Of a DNA stretch of 27,156 nucleotides, positions 8,529-16,658 are shown piece after piece. Source of the DNA: Azospirillum brasilense. GTDB taxonomy: Bacteria; Pseudomonadota; Alphaproteobacteria; Rickettsiales; UBA3002. Position numbers and translations under genes: made by a program. The notes under the pieces are model-generated. The model ran no database searches. It was given only the letters and a program-made list of their open reading frames with translations, and was not told where the DNA came from. Where the stretch lies: assembly GCA_003241645.1 (NCBI GenBank), contig QFOX01000027.1, forward strand, positions 1 to 27,156. Direction: 5' to 3'. Numbering within the stretch: the stretch's first letter is position 1; the number at the start of each line of letters is the position of its first letter.

Positions 8529-8759
8529 AGATTCGAACTTTGTTGCAGTGTGTTGTGGTCGATATTTCAAGAGTAGTGAGCCTGATAAACCGCGACACGC
8601 TACCACCCGCACCGACAATCCCACCAAGCCTTTCCGCCAATCTATCATGCGGTAGCGATTTGTCAAAAGCCGCCCATTATTGCGCCCAAGTGTCCCACAA
8701 CTGTCCCATCCGGGACATTTCGGGACAGTTGGTTCGAATGCCAAATATGGGGTTTGAGT
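8529..8759. repeat. Right copy of the ~230-bp direct repeat, with an intact TGTCCC dyad
   Basis: Partner of the copy at 6222-6451, in the same orientation. The perfect 44-bp start is followed by an unrelated middle, then the 78-bp end. Here the dyad is intact: CAACTGTCCC (8699-8708) pairs perfectly with GGGACAGTTG, and an extra TGTCCC at 8691 and GGGACA at 8712 make four boxes spaced 10-11 bases. The GGTTCGAATG that follows resembles a tRNA T-loop, but no tRNA can be folded around it. The gap 8471-8815 also holds two CATTGCAA copies 20 bases apart (8492, 8512) and no supportable gene. Confidence 0.85.
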
Positions 8760-8815
8760 GTAGGAAATCGGCGGGGCGCACCTACCGACTTCGACGTTGT
8801 GAATACTGATGCAGA

Positions 8816-10183
8816 CTAATGCCCTGCCGCTACCGCCCGCAACTGTCTGGCATAGAGCGTTCCCCATAGCAGCCCGATAATCGCGGCGATGAATGACCCT
8901 GCCAGCACACCGAGCTTCGCAGCATTCAGCATGTCCTCGTTATTGAAGGCGAGCATGGCGATGAAGATAGACATGGTGAATCCGATACCCGCTAATAAGC
9001 CGATAAGCCAGATGCCTCTCCACGTCACCCCCGGCGGCAATTGGCTCCAACCCAGCTTCACTGCAATCCAACTGGTGGATACGATGCCGAGCGGTTTGCC
9101 GAGAACGAGCGCGGCGGCCACCCCTACCAACACCCACATCGAACCCTCGGCGGAGAAACCGTCGCTGCTCAGGCTTACTCCGGCATTAGCCAGCGCGAAT
9201 AGCGGCATCACGCCATAAGCCACCCATGGATGCAGCGCCTTCTGCACGCGCACCACCGGGGGCAGCAATTCGCGCTGTGCCAACCGAAGTTCGCGCAACG
9301 ATTGGGTCAGATGATGCTCGTCCCGCGTATCTTTATCACCACCTGTGAGTTCATGCGCGACGCGCGAAACCATATCCAACGGGCGCTCGCGCATACGCAC
9401 GGATACCACCGGCGTCATCAGGCCAAGCACCACGCCCGCAAGCGTGGGGTGCGCGCCGGTCATCAGCATACCTATCCAGATAACGGCTCCGGGGAGCACA
9501 TAAGCATAAGCCGAACCGATGCCCATGCGCTGGTAGCCGAGCACCATCAGGATGCCCGCTCCGGCGACGACGAACCCGCTGTAATCCAGACCACCTGAAT
9601 AAAACAGCGCGATTATTAGCACCGCGATAATGTCGTCGATAATCGCCAGCGCGAGCAGAAACACCCTTACATTGCCGGGGATGGAGCGCCCAAGCAACGC
9701 CAGTACGCCCACCGCGAAGGCAATGTCGGTAGCGGTCGGCACCGCCCAGCCATGCGCGCGCATTGGGTCGGCATTGAAAGCGAGGTAAATCAGCGCAGGC
9801 ACGGCAACACCGCCAATGGCGGCAATGATGGGCAACATGGCTTGCCGTATGTCGCTCAGAGCGCCTTCATGCATCTCACGGCGGATTTCCATGCCGACGA
9901 CGAGGAAGAAAAACGTCATCAGCCCGTCATTGATCCAGAAGTGCAGCGATTGAGAAAAATTAAAGCTGCCAAGTCCGATGGAAATCGGCGCATGCCATAG
10001 ATCATGATAGCTTCCCGCCAGTGACGAGTTCGCCCATATCAGTGCGACGGCGGCGGCGATAAGCAGCACGATGCCGCTTACGGCTTCGATGTGTAGGAAG
10101 CGCTCAAGCGAAGCGAAAGCACGTTCAGCAATGATTTGTGTGCGCGGCAACGCAGGCCGCGTGGGGTGTTGGCTCATGGTCAT
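8816..10183 (-). CDS. nhaA: NhaA-type Na+/H+ antiporter
   Basis: Inner-membrane antiporter that exchanges external H+ for internal Na+ (or Li+), for pH and sodium homeostasis. It has the NhaA ion-binding motif AIIDDIIAV (equivalent to Asp163/Asp164 in E. coli), PTATDIAFAVGVLALLG carrying the Asp133 equivalent, and the GKPLG motif in a later helix. About twelve membrane segments are visible. At 455 residues it is longer than the E. coli protein (388); the extra length is an N-terminal tail and a hydrophilic loop (around ELTGGDKDTRDEHH). The frame is open up to 10267, but the ATG at 10183 has GCGGAG five bases upstream; the ATG at 10177 is also possible. Divergent from the SulP gene. Confidence 0.93.
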   Translation of the reverse strand: MTMSQHPTRPALPRTQIIAERAFASLERFLHIEAVSGIVLLIAAAVALIWANSSLAGSYHDLWHAPISIGLGSFNFSQSLHFWINDGLMTFFFLVVGMEIRREMHEGALSDIRQAMLPIIAAIGGVAVPALIYLAFNADPMRAHGWAVPTATDIAFAVGVLALLGRSIPGNVRVFLLALAIIDDIIAVLIIALFYSGGLDYSGFVVAGAGILMVLGYQRMGIGSAYAYVLPGAVIWIGMLMTGAHPTLAGVVLGLMTPVVSVRMRERPLDMVSRVAHELTGGDKDTRDEHHLTQSLRELRLAQRELLPPVVRVQKALHPWVAYGVMPLFALANAGVSLSSDGFSAEGSMWVLVGVAAALVLGKPLGIVSTSWIAVKLGWSQLPPGVTWRGIWLIGLLAGIGFTMSIFIAMLAFNNEDMLNAAKLGVLAGSFIAAIIGLLWGTLYARQLRAVAAGH

Positions 10184-10304
10184 ACAAACTCCGCGCGGCG
10201 GCCCGACCAGCGCTTTAACCTGCCCACCGCGAAACTGCGACGAACACCCTGAAGCCATCATAGGCATTTACCGAAGAATGGCAAGAGACATGCCGCTCAA
10301 ATCA

Positions 10305-10332
10305 TTGACAATTCGTGCTCCATGATTATAAC
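10305..10332 (+). promoter_or_regulatory. Likely sigma70-type promoter for the SulP gene
   Basis: TTGACA at 10305-10310 and TATAAC at 10327-10332, spaced 16 bases, pointing towards the SulP gene with a leader of about 75 bases. It lies in the 231-base gap between divergent nhaA and the SulP gene. It was read by eye and has no experimental support. Confidence 0.5.
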
Positions 10333-10414
10333 CACGCTCACTATCAAGACGTGCCTTGTGTTCGCAAAGCGATGTAAATCCGGCACTTTGTGAAACGCTA
10401 AAGATAGGTACGCA

Positions 10415-11893
10415 ATGCTTTCTCGACTTCGCGCCGAGTGGTTCGGCAATATTCGTGGTGACATCCTCTCCAGCATGGTGGTGGCGCTCGCGCTCATCCC
10501 GGAAGCCATCGCATTCTCCATTATCGCAGGCGTTGATCCGAAGGTTGGGCTGTATGCCTCATTCTGCATCGCGGTGGTGATCGCCATCGTCGGCGGTCGT
10601 CCGGGGATGATTTCGGCTGCGACCGGCGCAATGGCGCTGGTGCTGGTGACGCTGGTGAAGGAGCATGGCATTGAGTACATGCTGGCCGCTACGTTGCTGA
10701 CCGGTGTGATCCAGATTCTGGCAGGCTTCCTGCGGCTGGGGCAATGGATTGAGTATGTGTCAAAATCGGTGGTCACCGGCTTTGTCAATGCGCTGGCCAT
10801 CCTCATTTTTATGGCACAACTGCCGGAGTTTAATGGTGCGACATGGCACATGTATGCGATGGTCGCCGCAGGCCTCGGTATCATTTACGGCTTCCCTTAC
10901 ATCACCAAAGCGATTCCCTCACCGTTGGTGACGATTGTGGTGCTGACTGCTTTCAGCATCTATATGGGGCTGGATATTCGCACCGTGGGCGATATGGGGC
11001 AACTGCCAGACTCGCTGCCGATGTTCCTTCTGCCAAACATTCCGTTCACACTGGAAACGCTACTTATCATTCTGCCGTATTCAATTACGTTGGCTGCGGT
11101 AGGCTTGCTGGAATCCCTAATGACGGCTGTGATTGTTGACGATATGACGGACACGCCCAGCCAAAAGAACCGCGAATGCGCCGGGCAAGGTATTGCTAAT
11201 ATCGTCGCTGGGTTCTTCGGCGGCATGGCAGGCTGTGCCATGATCGGTCAATCCGTCATCAACGTCAAATCCGGTGGACGCGGCAGGCTTTCCACATTCT
11301 TCGCGGGCTCGTTCCTGCTGTTCCTGATTCTGGTGCTGGGCGAATGGGTGAAGCAAATCCCGATGGCGGCGCTGGTCGCGGTGATGATTATGGTGTCAAT
11401 CAGCACCTTCAACTGGGCCTCCATTAAAAACCTCCGCACCTATCCGCCGACTTCCAGTCTGGTGATGATCGTCACCGTGACCATCGTGGTGTGGACGCAT
11501 AATCTGGCGCTGGGCGTTTTCGTCGGCGTGTTGATGAGTGCCTTGTTCTTCGCCCGCAAAGTGGCGCGGTTCTTCGATGTGGAAACGAGCCTGTCAGAAG
11601 ATGGCACCCACCGCACCTACACCGTGTATGGGCAGGTGTTCTTTGCCTCTGCCGCCAATTTTTCTGCCCGCTTCGATTTCAAAGAGAAGCTGCAAAAGGT
11701 GACGATTGATCTTACCCACGCCCATTTCTGGGATTTAACCGGTGTGGGGGCGCTCGATAAAGTCGTTATTAAATTCCGTCGCGAAGGGGTGGAAGTGGAA
11801 CTGCTCGGCATGAACGAAGCCAGCGCCACCATTGTCGATCACCTCGGCGTTCATCACAAACCCGATGAAATCGACGCGCTGTTTAAGCACTAA
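10415..11893 (+). CDS. SulP family anion permease with STAS domain
   Basis: Inner-membrane anion transporter of 492 residues; SulP proteins carry sulfate, bicarbonate or dicarboxylates, and the substrate here cannot be read. It begins with the SulP signature (VVALALIPEAIAFSIIAGVD, then KVGLYASF), followed by ten or more membrane segments. From about residue 390 there is a soluble STAS domain (VTIDLTHAHFWDLTGVGALD, then EVELLGMNEAS) that regulates such transporters. The ATG has only a weak ribosome site (AGATAGGTA). The DoxX-like gene begins directly after the stop. Na+-coupled SulP transport beside nhaA would be plausible, but this is only an inference from proximity. Confidence 0.9.
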   Translation: MLSRLRAEWFGNIRGDILSSMVVALALIPEAIAFSIIAGVDPKVGLYASFCIAVVIAIVGGRPGMISAATGAMALVLVTLVKEHGIEYMLAATLLTGVIQILAGFLRLGQWIEYVSKSVVTGFVNALAILIFMAQLPEFNGATWHMYAMVAAGLGIIYGFPYITKAIPSPLVTIVVLTAFSIYMGLDIRTVGDMGQLPDSLPMFLLPNIPFTLETLLIILPYSITLAAVGLLESLMTAVIVDDMTDTPSQKNRECAGQGIANIVAGFFGGMAGCAMIGQSVINVKSGGRGRLSTFFAGSFLLFLILVLGEWVKQIPMAALVAVMIMVSISTFNWASIKNLRTYPPTSSLVMIVTVTIVVWTHNLALGVFVGVLMSALFFARKVARFFDVETSLSEDGTHRTYTVYGQVFFASAANFSARFDFKEKLQKVTIDLTHAHFWDLTGVGALDKVVIKFRREGVEVELLGMNEASATIVDHLGVHHKPDEIDALFKH

Positions 11894-12421
11894 ATGCTGT
11901 GTTATGGTGTCTGCATGAAATGCGAAAAACTCACCTGCCTGCTTACTACTGGTGCCTCGCGCTGGACGATATTCGTGCGGCTGGCGCTTGCGTTGATATT
12001 CATCCCTGAAGGTATACAGAAGCTGATTTACCCCGAAATACTTGGCACTGGACGCTTCATTAAAATGGGCATCCCATTCCCTGAATTGACGGGACCCTTT
12101 GTCGGTTGGGTGGAAATCATCTGCGGGTCACTTATCCTGCTGGGGCTGTTCACGCGCTTTGCTGCCGTGCCATTGATTATCACGATGCTCGTTGCCATAA
12201 CGGCGACAAAAATCCCGGTATGGATGGGGCATGATTGGGTGGTGACGGAAAACATCACCTTCTATGTGCGTGAACTGAAACGCTATGGCTTCTGGAGCTT
12301 CATGCACGAAACCCGCCTTGATTGGGCGATGCTCATGGGTGCGTGTTATATGCTGGCTGTGGGTGGTGGCCGATGGTCGCTGGATAAGCGACTTACACGG
12401 GAATCACCAGCCAGCCGATAA
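11894..12421 (+). CDS. DoxX-like membrane protein
   Basis: A small membrane protein of 175 residues with four hydrophobic segments and DoxX-family features: RLALALIFIPEGIQKL in the first helix, GPFVGWVEIICGSLILLGLF in the second, and a C-terminal helix followed by a basic tail. Some DoxX members take part in redox or sulfur metabolism; no specific role can be assigned. The first ATG touches the preceding stop; an alternative ATG at 11915 (MKCEKLTC) is equally possible, since neither has a good ribosome site. The 3' end overlaps the convergent chrA gene by 29 bases. Probably co-transcribed with the SulP gene. Confidence 0.75.
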   Translation: MLCYGVCMKCEKLTCLLTTGASRWTIFVRLALALIFIPEGIQKLIYPEILGTGRFIKMGIPFPELTGPFVGWVEIICGSLILLGLFTRFAAVPLIITMLVAITATKIPVWMGHDWVVTENITFYVRELKRYGFWSFMHETRLDWAMLMGACYMLAVGGGRWSLDKRLTRESPASR

Positions 12422-13538
12422 TTCCGCAGGCGAGTATCACGCCCGGAATCGCCCATTTGCTTTTAATGAGATAAAACGCGGCCAATGCAGCGGCGAATAG
12501 TGCCGCTTGCTGCCAGCCGGTGATGACGCTTTGGAATATCTGTAGCGCGGTGATGGCAAGCAGCCCCACCACGGTGGCGGAGATACCATCCAATGCGCCG
12601 TGCAGCGCCTTGTTCTCGATGATGCGCTCCAGCTGGTTATGCCCGAGCAATGTAAACGCAAAGGCAGGTGCGAAGATACCCAGCGTCATCAGCATTGCTC
12701 CCGTAAATCCATCCGCAGCAAAGCCGAGGAACGTGCCGAAAATAATCAGGGGTGCGGGAATCACGCTGCTGAGCGCGATGCCATCGAGGAACACTTGCTG
12801 GGTGATGGCGGGGTAATGGCCGACCATGCTGCTTTGCAGGAACGGAATCGCCGTGTACGCGCCGCCGAAGGAGAGCAAACCAGCCTTCAGACCTTCTACC
12901 AGAAGGTTGCCGGTTCCGCCCGTGCTGATGATGCCTGATACCGGGAACATGATGCCAATGGCGATGGCAGTAGCGATTAAGGCAGCGCCAATAATGGCGG
13001 CAGCGCGACGGCGACCGGCAGACCACAGCGCCTGCCATGCCGCGCATACGATGAACACCAACAGGAAATGCACGCCCAGCAGCGTGAGTGCCACGGCAGT
13101 GAATGCTGCCACCCAATGTGATCTATCCACCAGTACCTGCACTCCAATGCGATGCGCGGCGCGAATGATCATCGCGGTGACCGCAGGTGCAACGCCGACA
13201 AACAGAGGAAGTAACGCAGCCGCACCGAAATGCTGATAGCCCCACGCTAGAAGCAGCATCAGCAGCAACCCCGGCAGCATAAAGCCAAGCCCGGCAAGGA
13301 AACCGCCCAAACGACCGGCGCGGATCATGCCGAAATAAACGCAGAGCTCATGCGCCTCTGGTCCCGGAAGCGCCTGATACACCGCGAGCGCACGGCGGAA
13401 CTTTTCCGGGGTTATCCAGCCTCGGCGCTCCACTAGTTCGTCACGGATCATCGCAATTTGTGCAACGGGTCCGCCCCACGCCAGCAGGCCGAAGCGGAGA
13501 AAGGTCAGGAAGATGGATAGGTAGCTATCGTGCTTCAT
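12393..13538 (-). CDS. chrA: Chromate transporter ChrA
   Basis: Inner-membrane chromate efflux protein of the two-domain (long) CHR type, about 381 residues. The N-half has AWGGPVAQIAMIRDELVERR, the ALPGPEAHELCVYFG motif and a run of helices. The C-half repeats the pattern with SFGGAYTAIPFLQ and IPAPLIIFGTFLGF. The open frame extends to a TTG at 13574, but the ATG at 13538 gives the normal N-terminus and overlaps the end of acr3 by 14 bases. It is therefore the last gene of the arsenic operon and probably translationally coupled. Pairing chromate and arsenite efflux under one ArsR promoter would give joint induction by arsenic, not by chromate. Confidence 0.9.
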   Translation of the reverse strand: MKHDSYLSIFLTFLRFGLLAWGGPVAQIAMIRDELVERRGWITPEKFRRALAVYQALPGPEAHELCVYFGMIRAGRLGGFLAGLGFMLPGLLLMLLLAWGYQHFGAAALLPLFVGVAPAVTAMIIRAAHRIGVQVLVDRSHWVAAFTAVALTLLGVHFLLVFIVCAAWQALWSAGRRRAAAIIGAALIATAIAIGIMFPVSGIISTGGTGNLLVEGLKAGLLSFGGAYTAIPFLQSSMVGHYPAITQQVFLDGIALSSVIPAPLIIFGTFLGFAADGFTGAMLMTLGIFAPAFAFTLLGHNQLERIIENKALHGALDGISATVVGLLAITALQIFQSVITGWQQAALFAAALAAFYLIKSKWAIPGVILACGIIGWLVIPV

Positions 13539-14577
13539 GCGATGGAGTAAACCTATGTTGAGTACGGTTGGCAAACGCTACCAGCGACAGCATCACCGGC
13601 ACTTCGACCAGCACGCCGACCACGGTGGCCAGCGCCGCGCCGGAGTTCAGCCCGAACAGGCTGATGGCTACGGCGACTGCCAGCTCGAAGAAGTTGGATG
13701 TGCCGATCAGTGCGGCGGGTGCTGCGATATTGAACGGCACACGCCACGCATATGCCCAGCCATACGCGATGAAGAAAATACCATAGCTCTGGATGACGAG
13801 CGGCACGGCGATGAGGCCGATGACCAGAGGCTTATCCAGAATCGTCTGCGCCTGAAAGCCGAATAGCAACACCACGGTAGCGAGCAAGCCAATGATCGAG
13901 AACGGCTTTAATTTGGCAGTGAACAGCGTAATGCGTTGCACGTTACCGGCACCATCCAGCTTTTTGCGGGTGACATATCCGGCGGCCAGCGGAATCAGCA
14001 CATAGAGGATGGTGGAAAGCAGCAAGGTTTCCCATGGCACGACAATATCCGTTACGCCCAGCAGCAACGCGGCAATGGGGGCGAAGGCGAAGATCATGAT
14101 GAGATCGTTGATCGACACCTGTACGAGTGTGTAATTCGCGTCCCCGCGCACCATCTGGCTCCACACGAACACCATCGCCGTGCAGGGCGCAACGCCGAGC
14201 AGAATCATGCCTGCGATATATTCCTTGGCGGTTTCGGGAGCTACCAGCCCGGCAAATACATGCTCGAAAAACAGCACGCCGAGTGCTGCCATGGTGAAGG
14301 GCTTCACCAGCCAGTTAATGACCAACGTGATACAGAGTCCCTTTGGCTTGCGGCCAACGTCTTTGATACTGGCGAAATCCACGCTCACCATCATCGGGTA
14401 AATCATCACCCATATCAACACCGCCACCACGAGGTTCACGCTGGCATATTCCATTGCGGCGATGGTTTGAAAAATGGAAGGCACAGCTACGCCAAGGCCA
14501 ACACCGGTAGCGATGCAAAGCGCAACCCAAAGGGAAAGATAGCGCTCGAAAAAACCGAGAGGAGAGTGCTTAATCAT
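13525..14577 (-). CDS. acr3: Arsenite efflux permease, ACR3 family
   Basis: Inner-membrane arsenite exporter with 350 residues and about ten helices. Family features are VLIWVMIYPMMVSVDF in the second helix, GVAPCTAMVFVWSQMVRGD in the fourth with the conserved Cys (residue 132) needed for As(OH)3 transport, VSINDLIMIFAFAPI, and SNFFELAVAVAISLFG with the conserved Glu, followed by VGVLVEVPVML. The ATG overlaps the stop of the DUF4238 gene as ATGA, and the 3' end overlaps chrA by 14 bases. It works with ArsC: arsenate is reduced to arsenite and exported. Confidence 0.95.
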   Translation of the reverse strand: MIKHSPLGFFERYLSLWVALCIATGVGLGVAVPSIFQTIAAMEYASVNLVVAVLIWVMIYPMMVSVDFASIKDVGRKPKGLCITLVINWLVKPFTMAALGVLFFEHVFAGLVAPETAKEYIAGMILLGVAPCTAMVFVWSQMVRGDANYTLVQVSINDLIMIFAFAPIAALLLGVTDIVVPWETLLLSTILYVLIPLAAGYVTRKKLDGAGNVQRITLFTAKLKPFSIIGLLATVVLLFGFQAQTILDKPLVIGLIAVPLVIQSYGIFFIAYGWAYAWRVPFNIAAPAALIGTSNFFELAVAVAISLFGLNSGAALATVVGVLVEVPVMLSLVAFANRTQHRFTPSHEAR

Positions 14578-15443
14578 AAAGGACCGCCGCCATTAGCTAT
14601 GGCGTCTTGTAAGGCACCCATTTGAGAGCAGTACGCGTAGCGCTCTTTCTGGGAAAAGGATAAGCGGTTGATGATTTGAACGTCACTCTGCGATGCGAAG
14701 GTTCTGCCGTAGGTAATTTCTGAAGTTCCAATTCTTGATTTATCTTTTTTTGGTATGAACGAAACGCAATGCTTGTTTGAAACTGGAAAGTGTTTCTTTA
14801 CGCTCATTTTACTCCAATCAATATTATCATCTATGTAGTGCGTTTCTAAAGATGTCATTTCAAGGCAACAAAACATATCGTTCAGAATAAATGGAGGAGA
14901 ACCTTCTTCTGCCGTGAGCAGAATCAAGTCGAAATTATCTGTCAAAACTTTATGTCTATGGAGAAAGCTGCTCTCTAACGTGATGGCATAAGATAACCCA
15001 CGGCTGTTACTGCAGGCATCTGCTACTTTTTTAGCTTTAGGATCTATTGCAATCATTTTTGAAAGGACTTCATCTTTCTTCATAACGCGCTCTGCTATGA
15101 GGGTTGCTCTTGGGGTCCTTATAAAAATCAACACAATAAAATCTATGATCTCGGCTATGTCTTGCGCTGTAATGTCTATAAAACCCGCTGATGCTATTTT
15201 CTTGAATAAGGGAGCAGCATGACTCTCAATTTCTGAAAATTTCTCCTCGACCGTATAGTCTTTATTTTGACCATTAATAACAGTATAAATGTGCTTATGC
15301 TTCGCTACAGAATTGACATTTCTTGGATCGCTGATTTTGTTTTTGTTTGCATCAAACATAAAGATGTTCCGGCTTTCATTCACAAAGCCGCTAAGAAACA
15401 TTTCAGGTAAAATGTGTTGATCCTTGGGTTGATTCTTTTTCAT
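14574..15443 (-). CDS. DUF4238-type protein embedded in the arsenic operon
   Basis: A 289-residue soluble protein of unknown function. The N-terminus (DQHILPEMFLSGFVNESRNI) and the conserved later segments (LILLTAEEGSPPFILNDM, then HFPVSNKHCVSFIP) fit DUF4238. No catalytic motif can be named. It overlaps arsC by 4 bases at its start (ATGA) and acr3 by 4 bases at its end (ATGA), so it is translated as part of the operon. It is markedly richer in A and T than its neighbours and uses AT-rich codons, a sign of separate origin. DUF4238 genes are usually seen alone or in accessory and defence-like settings, not as an arsenic gene, so a detoxification role is not established. Confidence 0.75.
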   Translation of the reverse strand: MKKNQPKDQHILPEMFLSGFVNESRNIFMFDANKNKISDPRNVNSVAKHKHIYTVINGQNKDYTVEEKFSEIESHAAPLFKKIASAGFIDITAQDIAEIIDFIVLIFIRTPRATLIAERVMKKDEVLSKMIAIDPKAKKVADACSNSRGLSYAITLESSFLHRHKVLTDNFDLILLTAEEGSPPFILNDMFCCLEMTSLETHYIDDNIDWSKMSVKKHFPVSNKHCVSFIPKKDKSRIGTSEITYGRTFASQSDVQIINRLSFSQKERYAYCSQMGALQDAIANGGGPL

Positions 15444-15853
15444 CTTAAAAGCGCTTCCTCAATCCTCTGCCTCAACATCCCAAACGCCTCATCAAACGCC
15501 GCATTGATTTCATCTTCCGTGCCGCTTGCCTTGGCCGGGTCGGGCGTGCTCCAGTGCAGTTTTTCGTGTTTCCCGAGGAAGGCTGGGCAGGATTCAGCGG
15601 CGGCGGCATCGCAGACGGTAATGACTACATCAAAATGCTGGCCTGCGAATTCGTCCCATGACTTGCTACGCGGGTCGCTCACGCTGATGCCGTGGCGATT
15701 CAAAGTTTCGATGGATTTTGGATGAACGTAACCGGCAGGGTTGCTTCCGGCACTAACCGCCTCATATCGCCCTGCACCCAGCGCATTAATCAGCGCTTCG
15801 GCCATGATGGAGCGGCAGGAGTTGCCGGTGCAGAGAACCAATACACGCTTCAT
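15440..15853 (-). CDS. arsC: Arsenate reductase, thioredoxin-coupled low-molecular-weight phosphatase type
   Basis: Cytoplasmic reductase of As(V) to As(III), 137 residues. The phosphate-type loop CTGNSCRS (Cys8 to Arg14, CX5R) binds arsenate. Cys81 (ITVCD) and Cys89 (ESCP) match the relay cysteines of the S. aureus pI258-type enzyme (Cys82/Cys89), so thioredoxin is the expected reductant. A WSTPDPAKA segment carries the conserved Asp-Pro. The ATG at 15853 is chosen over an upstream open extension because it gives the family N-terminus (MKRVLVLCTGNSCRS) and overlaps the previous stop as TAATG. It feeds arsenite to Acr3. Confidence 0.95.
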   Translation of the reverse strand: MKRVLVLCTGNSCRSIMAEALINALGAGRYEAVSAGSNPAGYVHPKSIETLNRHGISVSDPRSKSWDEFAGQHFDVVITVCDAAAAESCPAFLGKHEKLHWSTPDPAKASGTEDEINAAFDEAFGMLRQRIEEALLR

Positions 15854-16308
15854 TAGCAGCATCCACTTTTCGGCGCGCAAGCGGAAACGGCCCTGATAGG
15901 CATTTGCTTGGCAGGAATCCCACAGGCATCCTGTGCCAGACAGGCTGTTTGCTTGGGGGTGAGAATGAAGTCCGTGCCATCAAACTCAAGATCGAACTTA
16001 CCAATCGTATCCTGCTGATACTCGACTTCGATATTCATGTCTTCGGCATCGCCCAATACTTTTTTGGAGATATTAAGGATATGCAGAAACTTCTGCGGGG
16101 CAAGGCGGTGGTCATAGTCGCCTGCTTCCCATAGCTGGAAATTGACGACCGTTTCTTTACGCTCCACGCCGCCGCAATCGATGAAATGCTTCGTGACTAA
16201 CCCCACTTCGGTGACGTGGAAATGTTGCGGCACAGTCGATCCGTCGGGTAGCTTGAAATTCACGGCAGGTAACCCTGCGAGGGCTTGCTTCACATCTGAA
16301 AGTTTCAT
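15853..16308 (-). CDS. DUF6428 family protein of arsenic operons
   Basis: A 151-residue soluble protein, function unknown. The conserved core reads LPDGSTVPQHFHVTEVGLVT, then FIDCGGVERKE, FQLWEAGDYDHRL and a LHILNISKKVLG helix, which I recognise as DUF6428, a family often found next to ars genes. HFH and Cys/His residues near the front and a Cys-rich tail (ACAPKSGCC) suggest metal or arsenite binding, but this is inference. Start and stop overlap arsR (ATGA) and arsC (TAATG). Confidence 0.8.
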   Translation of the reverse strand: MKLSDVKQALAGLPAVNFKLPDGSTVPQHFHVTEVGLVTKHFIDCGGVERKETVVNFQLWEAGDYDHRLAPQKFLHILNISKKVLGDAEDMNIEVEYQQDTIGKFDLEFDGTDFILTPKQTACLAQDACGIPAKQMPIRAVSACAPKSGCC

Positions 16309-16652
16309 GATTTTTTCCTTTTGGTTTTTGGTTTAGTTCTCGGCTTGCAATCCGCATCGCAATCTTCTTCACGGATGCAGCAATTCTCGCGCAGGTACGC
16401 CAGCAAGCCTTCCATCGCGTCACAATTCGCCGCGTAGATTATTGAGCGGCCTTGCTTGCGGGAAGTCACCAGCCCCGCATGGCTCAAATGCGAAAGATGA
16501 AATGATAGCGTGTTGTGCGGAATGTCGAGTTGATCGCTCAATGTCCCCGCCGCCGTACCACCACGGCCATATTCAATAAGCAGCTTAAACACCCGCAGAC
16601 GGGTTTCCTGTGAGAGTGCGGATAAAGCGATGATGGCGGTGTCAAGGTTCAT
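16305..16652 (-). CDS. arsR: ArsR-type arsenic-responsive repressor
   Basis: Winged-helix dimeric repressor of 115 residues that should release the operon promoter when it binds As(III). The N-terminal LSALSQETRLRVFKLL helix is followed by the recognition region IPHNTLSFHLSHLSHAGLVT and the wing RKQGRSIIY. The arsenite site is predicted at Cys91, Cys92 and Cys98 (NCCIREEDC), the same spacing as Cys95/96/102 in Acidithiobacillus ferrooxidans ArsR; Cys102 here is a further candidate. A Lys/Arg-rich tail follows. First gene of the operon. The start codon lies only about 7 bases after a good -10 box, so the message is probably leaderless. Confidence 0.95.
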   Translation of the reverse strand: MNLDTAIIALSALSQETRLRVFKLLIEYGRGGTAAGTLSDQLDIPHNTLSFHLSHLSHAGLVTSRKQGRSIIYAANCDAMEGLLAYLRENCCIREEDCDADCKPRTKPKTKRKKS

Positions 16653-16658
16653 ATATCC

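Larger units (their letters stand above)
6222..8759 (+). mobile_element. Candidate mobile cassette: MuF toxin/immunity genes between direct repeats
   Basis: Three coupled plus-strand genes (unknown, MuF-toxin, immunity candidate) are bounded by the two direct repeats and placed between ordinary metabolic and transport genes. The cassette carries no transposase or recombinase, and no target-site duplication could be identified beyond the repeats themselves. It may have moved by homologous recombination between repeats, by a recombinase supplied in trans, or as a decayed prophage fragment. The boundaries are those of the repeats and are provisional. Confidence 0.4.

Noticed and set aside
8731..8742. 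GGTTCGAATG, like a tRNA T-loop, in both repeats (also near 6423)
   Set aside because: No acceptor, D-arm or anticodon arm can be built around it on either strand, so no tRNA gene is called.
8523..8867. Minus-strand open frame over the right repeat, and a similar one at 6198-6506, sharing the peptide end KYRPQHTATKFES
   Set aside because: The shared peptide is just the translation of the 44-bp DNA repeat. The rest of the two frames differs and neither has a ribosome site or a recognisable fold. The signal is the repeat, not a gene.
13936..14625. Plus-strand open frame of 229 codons opposite acr3
   Set aside because: Composition is dominated by His, Gln and Arg, as expected for a shadow of a membrane protein gene; acr3 on the other strand is certain.
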